Assembly (NCBI GenBank): GCA_964412195.1
Contig: CAYPNP010000018.1
Span: 26,042 to 90,041 of the forward strand
Direction of reading: 5' to 3'
DNA length: 64,000 nucleotides
Source of the DNA: CAYPNP01 sp964412195
GTDB lineage: Bacteria > Acidobacteriota > JAAYUB01
Below, in pieces: positions 1 through 8,502 of the stretch; the stretch's first letter is position 1; every line of letters begins with the position of its first letter. Under the pieces are notes generated by a model. It did not search any database, had not been told where the DNA came from, and saw nothing but the letters and a program-made list of their open reading frames with translations. A program made the position numbers and the translations under genes.

Positions 1-51
1 CATGGCGATCCCCCGGTCCGGGGTGGGCGCTTGGCGGATGATTCGGGGCAT
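1..51 (-). CDS. N-terminal fragment of an unidentified protein, cut by the window edge
   Basis: An ATG at 51 on the minus strand is preceded at 7 nt by GGAGG and opens a frame that runs off the window, so only 17 codons are visible (it begins MPRIIRQAP). It lies just downstream of the nucleotidyltransferase gene on the same strand and may be co-transcribed with it. The function cannot be judged from this fragment. The call rests on the ribosome-binding site and the open frame alone. Confidence 0.45.
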   Translation of the reverse strand, partial: MPRIIRQAPTPDRGIAM

Positions 52-91
52 GATGGTCCTCCGTGGGGAAACGATGGGGCCCGGGGCGGGA

Positions 92-1129
92 TCACATCCG
101 GCTGAAATCCGCGATGTGGCTCTTGTCCCCCAGCATGGCTCCCTTGCGGATGGCCACCGACTCGCCCAGCAGGCAGTTCTTGCCCACCACGCAGGATTGG
201 AGCTGGGCGCCGCTCTTCAGGCGGGTGCCGGAGAGGATGACCGAGTCCTTGATGCTGACCCGCTCCTCGATGCGGCACTTTTCCCCGATGACGGAATTCT
301 CGATGACCACCCCCTCCTTGATGATGCAGGATTCGTGGATGAAGGACTTCTCGTCCACCCGGCTGTCCGCGGGCAGCTGGACGGGCTTCCGGGTGAACAG
401 GCCGTAGAACTTGGGCATCGGGATGCGGCCGGCGAGGACGTCGAAATTGGCCTGGAGGTAGCTGCAGGGATCTCCGATGTGGCACCAGTAGTCGTTGGTA
501 TGCTCGGCGAAGATCGGCAATCCGGCGGCGACGATACGGGGGATCAGCTCGCGTTCCAGGGTGTAGTGCGTGTGTTCGGGGACATGGTCCAGAACTTCCT
601 TCTCCATCACGTAGATCCCCACGTTGGCGTGGCCTTCCTGGAGCTCGTCCCCGCGGGGTTTCTCGATGAAGGCGGTCACGAAACCCTGCCGGTTGGTGAG
701 GATCTGGCCGCACCGCTCCGGCTTGGGAGACGAGCCTTCCACCAGCGTCAGGGGGACCTTCTTCTGCCGGTGCTTCTCCAACACTCGCTGCAGGTCCACC
801 GCGCTGAGGATGTCGCCGTTGAGCACCAGGACGGTCTGGTCGAAGAAGGCGGCGGCGTTCTTGAGAGCGCCGGCGGTGCCCAGGGGTTCGGGCTCCGTGA
901 CGTAATGGATCACCAGCCCGAAGTTGGAGCCGTCCCCGAGGATCTCCTGGATTTTCCGGGGCTGGTAGGACAGGAGCAGGACGATGTCCTTCAATCCGGC
1001 CTTCTTCAGGACGTCCAGTTGATAGAAGATGAAAGGGATGTTGCCCAGGGGGACGATCGGCTTGGGCAGGTTGGCGGTCAACGGCTGGATCTCGGAGCCC
1101 TTGCTGCCGGCCAGAATCATTGCTCTCAT
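92..1129 (-). CDS. NDP-sugar nucleotidyltransferase with C-terminal left-handed beta-helix
   Basis: A 345-aa protein of the sugar-nucleotidyltransferase (RmlA/GMP) family, expected to make an NDP-sugar from a sugar 1-phosphate and NTP in the cytoplasm. Residues 1-230 hold the Rossmann-type domain: N-terminal MILAG, PLTANLPKPIVP, LNGDIL for metal binding, and EKP. Residues 260-345 show the hexapeptide pattern of a left-handed beta-helix (VVIENSVIGEKC, SVILSGTRL). The usual GxGTRL loop after the first strand reads SKGSEI, so the phosphate-contacting Arg is replaced by Glu; activity or substrate may differ. The start at 1129 has AAGGGAG 9 nt upstream, and a promoter-like -10 at 1163-1168 rules out a longer N-terminus. 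The substrate cannot be assigned. Confidence 0.85.
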   Translation of the reverse strand: MRAMILAGSKGSEIQPLTANLPKPIVPLGNIPFIFYQLDVLKKAGLKDIVLLLSYQPRKIQEILGDGSNFGLVIHYVTEPEPLGTAGALKNAAAFFDQTVLVLNGDILSAVDLQRVLEKHRQKKVPLTLVEGSSPKPERCGQILTNRQGFVTAFIEKPRGDELQEGHANVGIYVMEKEVLDHVPEHTHYTLERELIPRIVAAGLPIFAEHTNDYWCHIGDPCSYLQANFDVLAGRIPMPKFYGLFTRKPVQLPADSRVDEKSFIHESCIIKEGVVIENSVIGEKCRIEERVSIKDSVILSGTRLKSGAQLQSCVVGKNCLLGESVAIRKGAMLGDKSHIADFSRM

Positions 1130-1162
1130 CCCGTGTCGCTCCCTTGAAGAAGATGACCCCAC

Positions 1163-1190
1163 ATTATAGAGGCCCCGGGGGGCGGGGCAA
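1163..1190 (-). promoter_or_regulatory. Sigma70-type promoter of the nucleotidyltransferase gene
   Basis: On the minus strand TTGCCC (1190-1185) and a perfect TATAAT (1168-1163) are separated by 16 nt. Transcription would begin near 1156, about 27 nt before the ATG at 1129. Confidence 0.55.
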
Positions 1191-1210
1191 AGCGGAAGAT
1201 TGGAAAAATG

Positions 1211-1684
1211 TCACAGCAGGTAGTCCTCGTCCTCGGGAGGGTCGGCCGGCGCCGGCCGTTCCGGGACGGGGACGGGCGTTTGCAGCGGAGGAGGCGCGGC
1301 CGCGGTGCCGGGCGGGCCGTCCGCCCGATCTTTCCAGCCCGGGCCGAGCAGGTTCCGCAGCTGCGCGGGATCCGAGTGGAAGTAGTCGGTCAGGAAGGCG
1401 TGGAGCAGCGCCTCGCGGGTCTGGGTCGGCCCGATGGCGGGTTCGTAGAGGTACGCCCGGCCGGACTTCCGCCGGAGGACCAGCCCTTTCCGGTACAGGT
1501 GCTCCAGGACGGTCATCACCGTGGTATAGGCGAGGGCCGGGGACGCCGGCAAAAGGCGGCGGATTTGGCTCACGTTCAACGGGTGGCGATCCCAGAGGAT
1601 CTCGAGGACCTGAAACTCGCGCCGGCCCGGCAGGCGGCGCTGCTTTTCCCGAAATTGTCTCGTCTTTGTCGAGGGGGCAGACAT
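1211..1684 (-). CDS. BlaI/MecI/CopY-family transcriptional repressor
   Basis: A 157-aa protein with the BlaI/MecI winged helix in residues 20-100: REFQVLEILWDRHPLNVSQI followed by AYTTVMTVLEHLYRKGLV, the recognition-helix and wing signature of penicillinase repressors. The last 40 residues are Pro/Ala-rich and end in an acidic DPPEDEDYLL tail that is not typical of the family. BlaI proteins usually pair with a BlaR1 sensor protease; none is adjacent. The gene is divergent from the parvulin gene at 1812, so the shared gap could hold its operator, but no TACA-n-TGTA dyad is visible there. ATG 1684 is preferred over an upstream TTG at 1720; no clear Shine-Dalgarno precedes it. Confidence 0.8.
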   Translation of the reverse strand: MSAPSTKTRQFREKQRRLPGRREFQVLEILWDRHPLNVSQIRRLLPASPALAYTTVMTVLEHLYRKGLVLRRKSGRAYLYEPAIGPTQTREALLHAFLTDYFHSDPAQLRNLLGPGWKDRADGPPGTAAAPPPLQTPVPVPERPAPADPPEDEDYLL

Positions 1685-1748
1685 CTTATTAATTTTAGCA
1701 ATGGAGGGCGGCGATTTCAAACGCCATCTCTGCCGGGGAAGATTCCTC

Positions 1749-1777
1749 TTGAGCCTGAAATCAAAATCAGATAAAGT
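1749..1777 (+). promoter_or_regulatory. Sigma70-type promoter of the parvulin gene
   Basis: TTGAGC (1749-1754), a 17-nt spacer and TAAAGT (1772-1777) lie 35 nt before the ATG at 1812. Confidence 0.5.
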
Positions 1778-1811
1778 CTTTCCTTATTTTTCGGAGGCAA
1801 GGAGGATTCTC

Positions 1812-2828
1812 ATGAACAGACTTGGAAGCATCATCCTGCTGACCCTCATGCTGATGGTGACTTTGCCGGTCCTGGCCCAGACAGCTCCGGATAAACCCCA
1901 GCAGCCGGCCACGGCTCCGGCGCCGGCGGGGGAGGATCACAGCAAGGATGTGCTGGCGAAGATGGGAGACCGGGTGGTCACCGTGGGCGACATCGAGGAT
2001 GAACTTTCCAAGATCCCGCCCCAGTTCCTCTCGCACTTCACCGATCCGGTCCGGAAACAGCAGTACATCCAGAGCATCGTCGACCGGATGCTCTTCTCCG
2101 AAGAGGCGAAAGCCAAGGGGCTCCAGGAACGGGAGGACGTGAAGGAGAAGATCAACTCCTACGTGGAACGGATCCTCTACTCGGAATACCTGAAGACCCT
2201 CACCGACGGGCTCACCGTGACCGACGAGGAAGTGGCCAAGTATTACGAAGCCAACAAGGACGCTTTCATGGCCCCGGAGAGGATCAAGGCCAAGCACATC
2301 CTGGTCAAGACCGAGGAGGAGGCCGCGAATATCAAGGCCGAGCTCGACAAGGGCGCCGACTGGGACGAACTGGCCAAGAAGTACTCCACGGACAAGAGCA
2401 ACGCGGGCCGGGGCGGCGACCTGGGGTATTTCTCCCGAGGCCGGATGGTCAAGGAGTTCGATGACGTGGCCTTCGCTCTGGAAGTCGGCAAGATCGGCGG
2501 CCCGGTGAAGACCCAGTTCGGCTACCACCTGATCAAGGTGGAGGACAAGAAGCCCGCCGAGCAGCAGACCCTGGAGCAGGTCGACAAGCAGATCCGGACC
2601 AAGCTGCTGGGGATGGAGCGCGAGCAGAAGATGGACGAGGCCCGGAAGTCGCTGGCGGAAAAGTACCATCTCACCGTGAACTGGGACAAGGTCAGCGAGA
2701 TCAAGGTCGGCACCGGCGCCCCGGCGATGGCGATGCCGGGCCAGCCCGGCATGCCCGTGAAGCTGGAGCCCCGGCCGGTTCCGACCCAGCAGCCGGCGCC
2801 CGAGAAGAAGGAACCCGAGAAGAAATGA
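1812..2828 (+). CDS. Periplasmic SurA/PpiC-type peptidyl-prolyl isomerase
   Basis: A 338-aa exported foldase. Residues 1-22 form a signal peptide ending VLAQ, with no lipobox Cys. Residues 45-150 are a SurA_N-like helical chaperone region, and residues 154-246 are a complete parvulin domain (KAKHILVK, then DLGYFSRGRMVKEFDD and TQFGYHLIKVEDKKP). The last 40 residues are Pro-rich and low-complexity. Proteins of this build isomerise prolyl bonds and escort outer-membrane proteins. ATG 1812 follows AAGGAGGA at an ideal distance. The next gene, an MltD-like transglycosylase, starts 30 nt downstream and is probably co-transcribed, giving a small envelope-biogenesis operon. Confidence 0.9.
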   Translation: MNRLGSIILLTLMLMVTLPVLAQTAPDKPQQPATAPAPAGEDHSKDVLAKMGDRVVTVGDIEDELSKIPPQFLSHFTDPVRKQQYIQSIVDRMLFSEEAKAKGLQEREDVKEKINSYVERILYSEYLKTLTDGLTVTDEEVAKYYEANKDAFMAPERIKAKHILVKTEEEAANIKAELDKGADWDELAKKYSTDKSNAGRGGDLGYFSRGRMVKEFDDVAFALEVGKIGGPVKTQFGYHLIKVEDKKPAEQQTLEQVDKQIRTKLLGMEREQKMDEARKSLAEKYHLTVNWDKVSEIKVGTGAPAMAMPGQPGMPVKLEPRPVPTQQPAPEKKEPEKK

Positions 2829-2858
2829 AGACCGGGAGCCCGCAGGCTGGATCTTCCT

Positions 2859-4409
2859 TTGAATCACTTGGGCAATTACCATTCAACGCGTGAAGCCAGG
2901 AGCGGCAGCAGCCGCTCCTTTTTTTTAACCTGCCTTTGCCGCCCCTTGGCCGCCGCCGGGGCGGTCCTGGCCGCCCTCCTGATCGCCGGGACCGGCCTCT
3001 CCCCGTTGCATGCGCAATCCCGCCGGACGGCGGAGCTGTTTCCCGTGAACGGACTGGAGGAACGGGTCCAGTTCTGGGAGCGGATCTTCACCATCTACGG
3101 GCGGAACGACGTCCTGATCCACGACCGGGATGAAGTGAACCTGGTGTACGAGGTGCTTCGGTACGAGGGCGACTCGGAGCACGACGACAAGGTCCGGAAA
3201 AGACAGCGGCTCTCCATCGATTCCCGCCTCGCCTACTGGAAGGCGCGCCTGAAACAGCTGGCGGGTCGGGCGGCGGCCGGCCCGGTGACCGCCGAGGAAG
3301 ACCGCGACCTGCTCCGCATCATCGAAAAGGGCCACGGGCGGGCGGTCTCCCCGGCCGAGATCAAAGACCTGGCGGACGGGCTGCACGTCCAGCGGGGCAT
3401 CCGGGAGCTGTTCCTGGACGGGTGGATCCGGTCCGGCCGCTACCTGCCCCACATGGAGGGGATCTTCGCCGACATGGGGATCCCAAGGGAGATTCTGGCC
3501 ATCCCGCTGTTCGAGTCGGGCTTCCGTTCCGAATCAAAGTCTCGAAAGGGGGCGACCGGAGTCTGGCAGTTCATCCGCTCCACCGGCCGCCTGTTCCTCA
3601 AGATCGACCGCCACTTCGACGAGCGCCTGGATCCCCTGCTGGCGACGCGCGGGGCGGGACGCTTCCTGCTGGATGCCTACGCCCGCCTGGACAGCTGGCC
3701 GCTGGCGGTGATGGCTTACAACCACGGCACGTACGGCATCTTCAATGCCCAGCGGAAGGTCGGCAGCGATCCCATGGCCATCATCCGCTATTACTCCGGC
3801 CGGCAATTCGGCTATGCCTCGCGTAACTATTACCCGGAGTTCCTGGCGGCGCTGCGGGTCATGCGCGATCCCGAGGGGCACCTTCCCGGCGCCGTGACGC
3901 AGCCGGCCTGGTCATTCACCCTGGTGGAACTGAAGAAGCCGGCGGACCTGGCGTCGACGTGCCGGCAGCACGGGCTGGACGCCGACACATTCTTTGAGTT
4001 GAATCCCTCCGTCATCCGGGGCCGGGCCAAGCACGGCCTGGTCCTTCCGGCCGGCTTCCCGCTCCGTTTGCCGCCCGCGGCGGACGGAAAGAACGGCGCA
4101 CCGGCCCGGGCGGACGCCGGACCGGCGGCGCGCCCGACGGCTCCGCCGACGCCGAAAGCCGAATCCCGACCTGCCGGAAGCGCGGCGGCAGCCCCCTTCC
4201 CGGCGAACGGCGAAAAAAAACCGGATGCTCCGCCGGCTAAACCGGACAAGAAACCGCCGTCCGGCCGGGTCGTCCACATCGTCCAGCCGAGCGACACACT
4301 CTTCAGCCTGGCGCGCCGGTACGGCACCACGGTGGAGACCCTGCGCCGCCTGAACCACCTGTCGGGGACCACCATCAAGATCGGGCAAAAACTCCTGATC
4401 TCCCCCTGA
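2859..4409 (+). CDS. MltD-like membrane-bound lytic murein transglycosylase
   Basis: An exported protein of up to 516 aa. An N-terminal hydrophobic stretch (about residues 30-52, ending LHAQ) is followed by an SLT catalytic domain: GIPREILAIPLFESGF with catalytic Glu219, GVWQF, and AVMAYNHG at about 283-290. Residues 350-405 look like a degenerate LysM, a Pro/Ala linker follows (410-465), and a clear LysM closes the protein (VVHIVQPSDTLFSLARRYGT onward, about 470-516). The enzyme cleaves peptidoglycan glycan strands to 1,6-anhydro products. No ATG exists before the SLT domain; TTG 2859 is the longest option but has no good ribosome-binding site, so the exact start is uncertain. It follows the parvulin gene closely. 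Confidence 0.85.
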   Translation: MNHLGNYHSTREARSGSSRSFFLTCLCRPLAAAGAVLAALLIAGTGLSPLHAQSRRTAELFPVNGLEERVQFWERIFTIYGRNDVLIHDRDEVNLVYEVLRYEGDSEHDDKVRKRQRLSIDSRLAYWKARLKQLAGRAAAGPVTAEEDRDLLRIIEKGHGRAVSPAEIKDLADGLHVQRGIRELFLDGWIRSGRYLPHMEGIFADMGIPREILAIPLFESGFRSESKSRKGATGVWQFIRSTGRLFLKIDRHFDERLDPLLATRGAGRFLLDAYARLDSWPLAVMAYNHGTYGIFNAQRKVGSDPMAIIRYYSGRQFGYASRNYYPEFLAALRVMRDPEGHLPGAVTQPAWSFTLVELKKPADLASTCRQHGLDADTFFELNPSVIRGRAKHGLVLPAGFPLRLPPAADGKNGAPARADAGPAARPTAPPTPKAESRPAGSAAAAPFPANGEKKPDAPPAKPDKKPPSGRVVHIVQPSDTLFSLARRYGTTVETLRRLNHLSGTTIKIGQKLLISP

Positions 4410-4455
4410 GACCGCTCCAGCAATTCGCTGAAAATGGGAAGCTTCCCGAGACGGG

Positions 4456-5460
4456 CTACCCCCCGATGCGGGACATGGCCGAGGTGCACTTCCGGACGGG
4501 ACCATCGTGGAACGGATGCCGGGGAGGCTTCCGCAGGACGGCCGAGCGGATGGTCTCCGCCAGCTCGGCGTCGCCGGCGCCGCCCCGGAGCCGCGCCCGC
4601 AGGTCCACCTCGCCGTCGTCGAACAGGCAGGTCCGGAGCCGGCCGTCGGGCGTGAGGCGCAGCCGGTTGCACAGGTGGCAGAAGTGCTCGGTCATGGGAT
4701 TGATGAACCCGACCCGGCCCGCCGCGCCGCGGACGCGGTAAAGGCGACCTGGGCCGGCGATGCCGCCTCCCGCCGCGATGGGCTCGAGGTCGAACTGAGC
4801 CTGGAGCGAGCGGAGGATCTCGTCGCCCGGGACCAGCCGGTCGCGCTGCCAGCCGTTGTGCTCGCCGACCGGCATGAACTCGATGAAGCGGATTTCGTAA
4901 GGGTGATCGAGGGTCAGGCGGGCAAATTCAGCCCCCTCGTCCGCGTTGAATTCCCGCAGGGTGACGGTGTTGATTTTAATGGGAGAGATGCCGGCGGCCC
5001 CGGCGGCGGCGATGCCGTCGAGCACGTCCCGCAGCTCGCCGTGCCGGGTGATGGCCCTGTACCGCTCCGGCCGCAAAGTGTCGAGGCTGACGTTGATCCG
5101 GTGGAGGCCGGCGTTGCGGAGCGGTCCGGCGTGGGCGCGCAGCAGGGTGCCGTTGGTGGTCAGGCTGAGATCGGCCAGTCCCGGCAGGCGGGCCAGCCGC
5201 GCCACCAGCGACACCAACCCCCGGCGGACGAGCGGCTCGCCGCCGGTCAGCCGGATCTTCCGGATGCCCAGGCCGACGGAGATCTCCGCGATCCGGAAGA
5301 TTTCCTCGTAACTCAGGATGTCGGCGTGTTCCAACGGCGGGACGCCCTCCGGCGGCATGCAGTAGAGGCAGCGCAGGTTGCAGCGGTCGGTGACGGAGAT
5401 CCGCAGGTAGTTGATCTGCCGGTCGAAGGGGTCGGTAAGGGTGGGGTTGTCGGGTGCCAT
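4456..5460 (-). CDS. moaA: GTP 3',8-cyclase MoaA
   Basis: A 334-aa radical SAM enzyme for the first step of molybdenum-cofactor synthesis (GTP to 3',8-cyclo-7,8-dihydro-GTP). The N-terminal cluster ligands are Cys27, Cys31 and Cys34 (CNLRCLYC). TGGEPLVR and the C-terminal second cluster (FCHLCNRLRL, then RTCLF) are present, and the protein ends in the functionally required GG. Length matches the family. ATG 5460 is preceded in frame by GTG; GGAAG lies about 10 nt upstream, and a TATAAT -10 box sits at 5492-5487 with a weak -35. No other moa gene and no Moco riboswitch is visible here. The gene converges on the transglycosylase gene. Confidence 0.95.
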   Translation of the reverse strand: MAPDNPTLTDPFDRQINYLRISVTDRCNLRCLYCMPPEGVPPLEHADILSYEEIFRIAEISVGLGIRKIRLTGGEPLVRRGLVSLVARLARLPGLADLSLTTNGTLLRAHAGPLRNAGLHRINVSLDTLRPERYRAITRHGELRDVLDGIAAAGAAGISPIKINTVTLREFNADEGAEFARLTLDHPYEIRFIEFMPVGEHNGWQRDRLVPGDEILRSLQAQFDLEPIAAGGGIAGPGRLYRVRGAAGRVGFINPMTEHFCHLCNRLRLTPDGRLRTCLFDDGEVDLRARLRGGAGDAELAETIRSAVLRKPPRHPFHDGPVRKCTSAMSRIGG

Positions 5461-5510
5461 CACGGTCTCGCTTCCACAAGAGGGGGATTATACCACGGTC
5501 TCGGAGAAAC

Positions 5511-5643
5511 GGACCGGTGACGGATGATCGGCGACCATTGACCGGTGACGGGTGACGGGTGGCGGGTGACAGACATCCTCATTTCCGGATGGTGGATGAC
5601 CACCGTTGTTTTCACCGGTCATCGGTCACCGGTCATCGGTCAG
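5511..5643. repeat. Degenerate short-unit array with inverted arms (GGTGACGG family)
   Basis: Left arm 5511-5571 repeats units like GACCGGTGACGG; right arm 5611-5643 is the inverted version (CACCGGTCATCGGTCA). About 40 nt separate them. The array fills the gap between the moaA promoter and the 3' end of the KynB-like gene and reaches its stop codon. Confidence 0.7.
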
Positions 5644-6311
5644 CCCCGTCGATCCAACCAGTCGCCCAGTGGCGCGAGCAGGGGCCGAACCGGCGACGCC
5701 TCGGCGTCCGCAAGGGGAAGAGGTGCCAGGAGGAGAAGGTAGTTTCCGGGGGAGACGTGATCCAGCCGGAGGTTTTCCAGGAGGTACACGCCCGCCCCGA
5801 AAAGGATGTGGTGGGCGGGCAGCTCCGTCGAATCGAAGGAGTCCACGGACGGGGCGTCGGTGCCCACCAGGCGGACGCCGCAGGCGGCGAGGTGCCGGGC
5901 GGCGTCCGGCGCGAGGCCGGGGAAATCGGACCGGAAGGAGCCGGGGGGTGGCGCCGGACGGGTGCGGAACAAGACCGACTCCGGACCGGCCAGGCCCGCG
6001 ACCTCGGCCAGGGTGATCGAGCCGGCCCGGCCGGCGTCGACCACCCGCGCCGGCTGGAGACAGCCGGACAGCGGAAAGGATTCTATGGCTGCCCCGGCCG
6101 GAAGCATGTGCCGCGGGGCGTCCATGTGGGTGCCGGCATGGAGGGACAGCCGCATCCGGCGCGTCTCGACGGCCCGTCCGGCCTCGTTGGTCCAGCGGTC
6201 CGCCTCCAGTTCCACCGGCTGGTCGCCCGGCCAGACGGGTGTGGCAGGCCCCAGCGGGCGGCTGATGTCGATCCAGCGCAGAGTTTCCGGAAATTGGGGA
6301 AAATGGTCCAT
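5640..6311 (-). CDS. Cyclase-family metal hydrolase (KynB-like arylformamidase)
   Basis: A 223-aa cytosolic protein of the cyclase/KynB family. The metal-binding signature HAGTHMDAPRH is at about residues 58-68, with the family's opening IDISRPLGPATPVWPGD and the downstream GTDAPSVD and H(H)ILF segments. KynB hydrolyses N-formylkynurenine in tryptophan breakdown; other members act on unrelated cyclic or amide substrates. No kynurenine-pathway neighbour is present, so the substrate is open. ATG 6311 is the only reasonable start. A TTGCAG-17-TAGGTT promoter-like pair lies upstream on the minus strand in the 63-nt gap shared with the divergent sirtuin gene. Confidence 0.8.
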   Translation of the reverse strand: MDHFPQFPETLRWIDISRPLGPATPVWPGDQPVELEADRWTNEAGRAVETRRMRLSLHAGTHMDAPRHMLPAGAAIESFPLSGCLQPARVVDAGRAGSITLAEVAGLAGPESVLFRTRPAPPPGSFRSDFPGLAPDAARHLAACGVRLVGTDAPSVDSFDSTELPAHHILFGAGVYLLENLRLDHVSPGNYLLLLAPLPLADAEASPVRPLLAPLGDWLDRRG

Positions 6312-6374
6312 GCCGGTAACCTACCACGAGCCGTTCACGGCTGCAATCTGTTTTGATTTCAGCGGGTTTGCAGT

Positions 6375-7148
6375 ATGATGGACTCCGTGCAGGGAGGTGC
6401 GGCCGTGGACGAACTCTTGATGGATCGGCTGGCGGGGGTCCTGCGGGAATCCGGATGCACGGTGGCCCTGACCGGCGCGGGGGCCTCGGTGGATTCCGGC
6501 CTGCCCGACTTCCGCTCCCCCGGCGGCATCTGGGACCGCTACAACGTGGTGGAGTACGCCCACATCGAGGCTTTCCTGGCCCACCCCGAAAAAGTGTGGC
6601 GGTTCGTCCGGGAGCTGGTGGAATCCTATGGCGACGCGCAGCCCAACGAGGGCCACCGTGCCCTCGCCGCGCTGGAGGCGGCGGGGCAGCTCGCCGGGGT
6701 GGTCACCCAGAACATCGACGGCCTGCACCAGGCCGCCGGCAGCCGCCGCGTGGTGGAGTTCCACGGCAGCCTCCGGCGGCTGTGCTGCCTGTCCTGCCGC
6801 CGCCGCTACGAGTTCGACGCCGCCATGCGGGCGGCCATGCCCTGCCGCTGTCCGGCCTGCCGCCGGCTGCTCAAACCGGATTTCGTTTTTTTCGGGGAGG
6901 CGATCCCGCCGGACGCCCTCGACGAAGCCTTCGGGCTGGCCCGCCGGTGCGAGGTGCTGCTGGTGGCCGGCACGTCGGCCGAGGTGGCGCCGGCCAGCCT
7001 CATCCCCTACGAAGCCAAGGACGCCGGCGCGGTCGTCGTGGAACTGAACACGCGCCCGACCGCGCTGACGGATTCCATCACGGATTTCTATCTGGAGGCA
7101 GCTTTCGCCGCGGCCATGCCGGAGCTGGCGCGGCGGGTCATCGGATGA
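6375..7148 (+). CDS. Sir2-family NAD-dependent protein deacylase
   Basis: A 257-aa cytosolic sirtuin that removes acyl groups from lysine using NAD. The NAD-binding TGAGASVDSGLPDFR, the TQNIDGLH motif, the catalytic HG pair in EFHGSL, a four-Cys zinc site (CLSC and CPAC) and the GTSAEVAPA segment are all visible, so the enzyme looks intact. ATG 6375 is immediately followed by a second ATG; neither has a strong ribosome-binding site. The stop codon overlaps the end of the convergent M24 peptidase gene by 11 nt. Confidence 0.93.
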   Translation: MMDSVQGGAAVDELLMDRLAGVLRESGCTVALTGAGASVDSGLPDFRSPGGIWDRYNVVEYAHIEAFLAHPEKVWRFVRELVESYGDAQPNEGHRALAALEAAGQLAGVVTQNIDGLHQAAGSRRVVEFHGSLRRLCCLSCRRRYEFDAAMRAAMPCRCPACRRLLKPDFVFFGEAIPPDALDEAFGLARRCEVLLVAGTSAEVAPASLIPYEAKDAGAVVVELNTRPTALTDSITDFYLEAAFAAAMPELARRVIG

Positions 7149-8319
7149 GCCAGAGCTCCCGTTGGAAGGATGACAGGAACCGGCCTCCCGCCGGTGTCAC
7201 CTGGATGATCTCCTCCACCGTGGCGACGCCGTAGCCGGCGATGTGCACTCGCGGTTCCAGGGTGTAGACCTGCCCGTCCTCGACCTTCAGGTACGGCAGC
7301 TGGCCGTAGCGCTCCCAGCGCGGGCAGAACAGGCCGGCGCCGTCGTGGGGGGAGCGGCCCACCTGGTGGCCGAGGCCGTGCTTGTATTCCTCGAAACCGC
7401 ATCCGACGATGTGGCTCCGCGCCACGTCGTCCACCGTCCAGCCCTCCACGCCGGGGCGGGCGGCCTCCGCGGACTTGGCGATGGCGTCGACCACGGCCTG
7501 GAATCCTTTCTTCACCTCGGGCGGCGCCGCGGTCTCGCCCTGCCGCAGCACGTACCAGGTGCGCTGCAGGTCGGAGCAGTAGCCGTCGATCATCAGCCCG
7601 AAATCCATGTTGATGACGTGGCCCCGGGCCACCTTCTTGTCGGTGGGGCCGGTGTGCGCTTCGCCGGCCTCCGGCACGCCGGTGAAAACCGACGGGCACT
7701 GGTGGGGATTCCAGGCGGGTTCGTATCCGAGCTTCTTGACCCGCTTCAGGAGCCAGTCGTGGATCTGCTTCTCCGTCCGGCCGGGCCGGATGTAGCCGGT
7801 GACTTCCTGGAAGAGTTTCTCCGTCTCCGCGATGGCGTGCCGGATCCGGAGGACTTCCTCGGGCGACTTGCGCCCCCGCAGCGCGGAGACGATCCGTTCG
7901 GAGGACACCAGGCGGTCGGCGTATGGCGTGCCCTCCAGGTGGCCGCGGAGCTGCAGCCACATGCCATGGGTCAGCCCGTCGGACATGACGTCGTCCACGG
8001 AGTAGTTGACGGCGATGGTCTTCGGATCGAATTCCCGGAGCACGCTCCGCAGGCTCTCCCGGATGCCGCCGACGTAGGGGACGACCCGCTGGTAATTGCC
8101 CTGCTTCTCGAACTCCGCCGCGTCCAGGTTGCCGATGAGGGCGACGGTCTGCCCGCCGCGGGCGATCAGGAACGCCGAGGCCCAGGTGTAGCCGGCCCCG
8201 ACCACGAGGTCGGCGCATGGCTCGTGGGAGGTGTGGGACTCCCGCCCGAAGATCAGCCAAAGATCGATCCCGGTCTCGTTCAGGATGCGGACGGCCTGCT
8301 CAATCTTTTCTCGGATCAT
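7138..8319 (-). CDS. Xaa-Pro-type aminopeptidase (peptidase family M24)
   Basis: A 393-aa protein with a creatinase-type N-terminal domain (residues 1-165) and a pita-bread metallopeptidase domain. The five metal ligands of the family are recognisable: Asp in INMDFG, Asp in GYCSDLQRTW, His in HGLGHQVG, Glu in TLEP and Glu in TVEEI. It should cleave the residue preceding proline in cytosolic peptides. ATG 8319 follows AAGGAAA at 7 nt. The gene is divergent from the OmpA-family gene. A long open frame continues upstream of this start across the complement of that gene, but it is antisense and not coding. Confidence 0.92.
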   Translation of the reverse strand: MIREKIEQAVRILNETGIDLWLIFGRESHTSHEPCADLVVGAGYTWASAFLIARGGQTVALIGNLDAAEFEKQGNYQRVVPYVGGIRESLRSVLREFDPKTIAVNYSVDDVMSDGLTHGMWLQLRGHLEGTPYADRLVSSERIVSALRGRKSPEEVLRIRHAIAETEKLFQEVTGYIRPGRTEKQIHDWLLKRVKKLGYEPAWNPHQCPSVFTGVPEAGEAHTGPTDKKVARGHVINMDFGLMIDGYCSDLQRTWYVLRQGETAAPPEVKKGFQAVVDAIAKSAEAARPGVEGWTVDDVARSHIVGCGFEEYKHGLGHQVGRSPHDGAGLFCPRWERYGQLPYLKVEDGQVYTLEPRVHIAGYGVATVEEIIQVTPAGGRFLSSFQRELWLIR

Positions 8320-8502
8320 GACAATTTCCTTTTTATCGTGGTTTCGCTGGGTTATCGTATACCAAACGGTTCCGCTGGGCAACGGGAGGGGAGGCGGATT
8401 TGCCAACTTTTCGGCCCGCCCGGTATCTGTATCTCGGAACGGGCTGGCGGACTGTATAGGGAACAACCAATCTATCAGCACATTGACTCGTTGGAGGCAG
8501 AA

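Noticed and set aside
4507..5520. Long plus-strand open frame over moaA.
   Set aside because: Antisense to a complete MoaA with both Fe-S motifs; produced by high G+C third positions.
7243..8502. Plus-strand open frame running into the OmpA-family gene.
   Set aside because: It is antisense to the M24 peptidase; the signal peptide and GGAGG place the true start at 8503.
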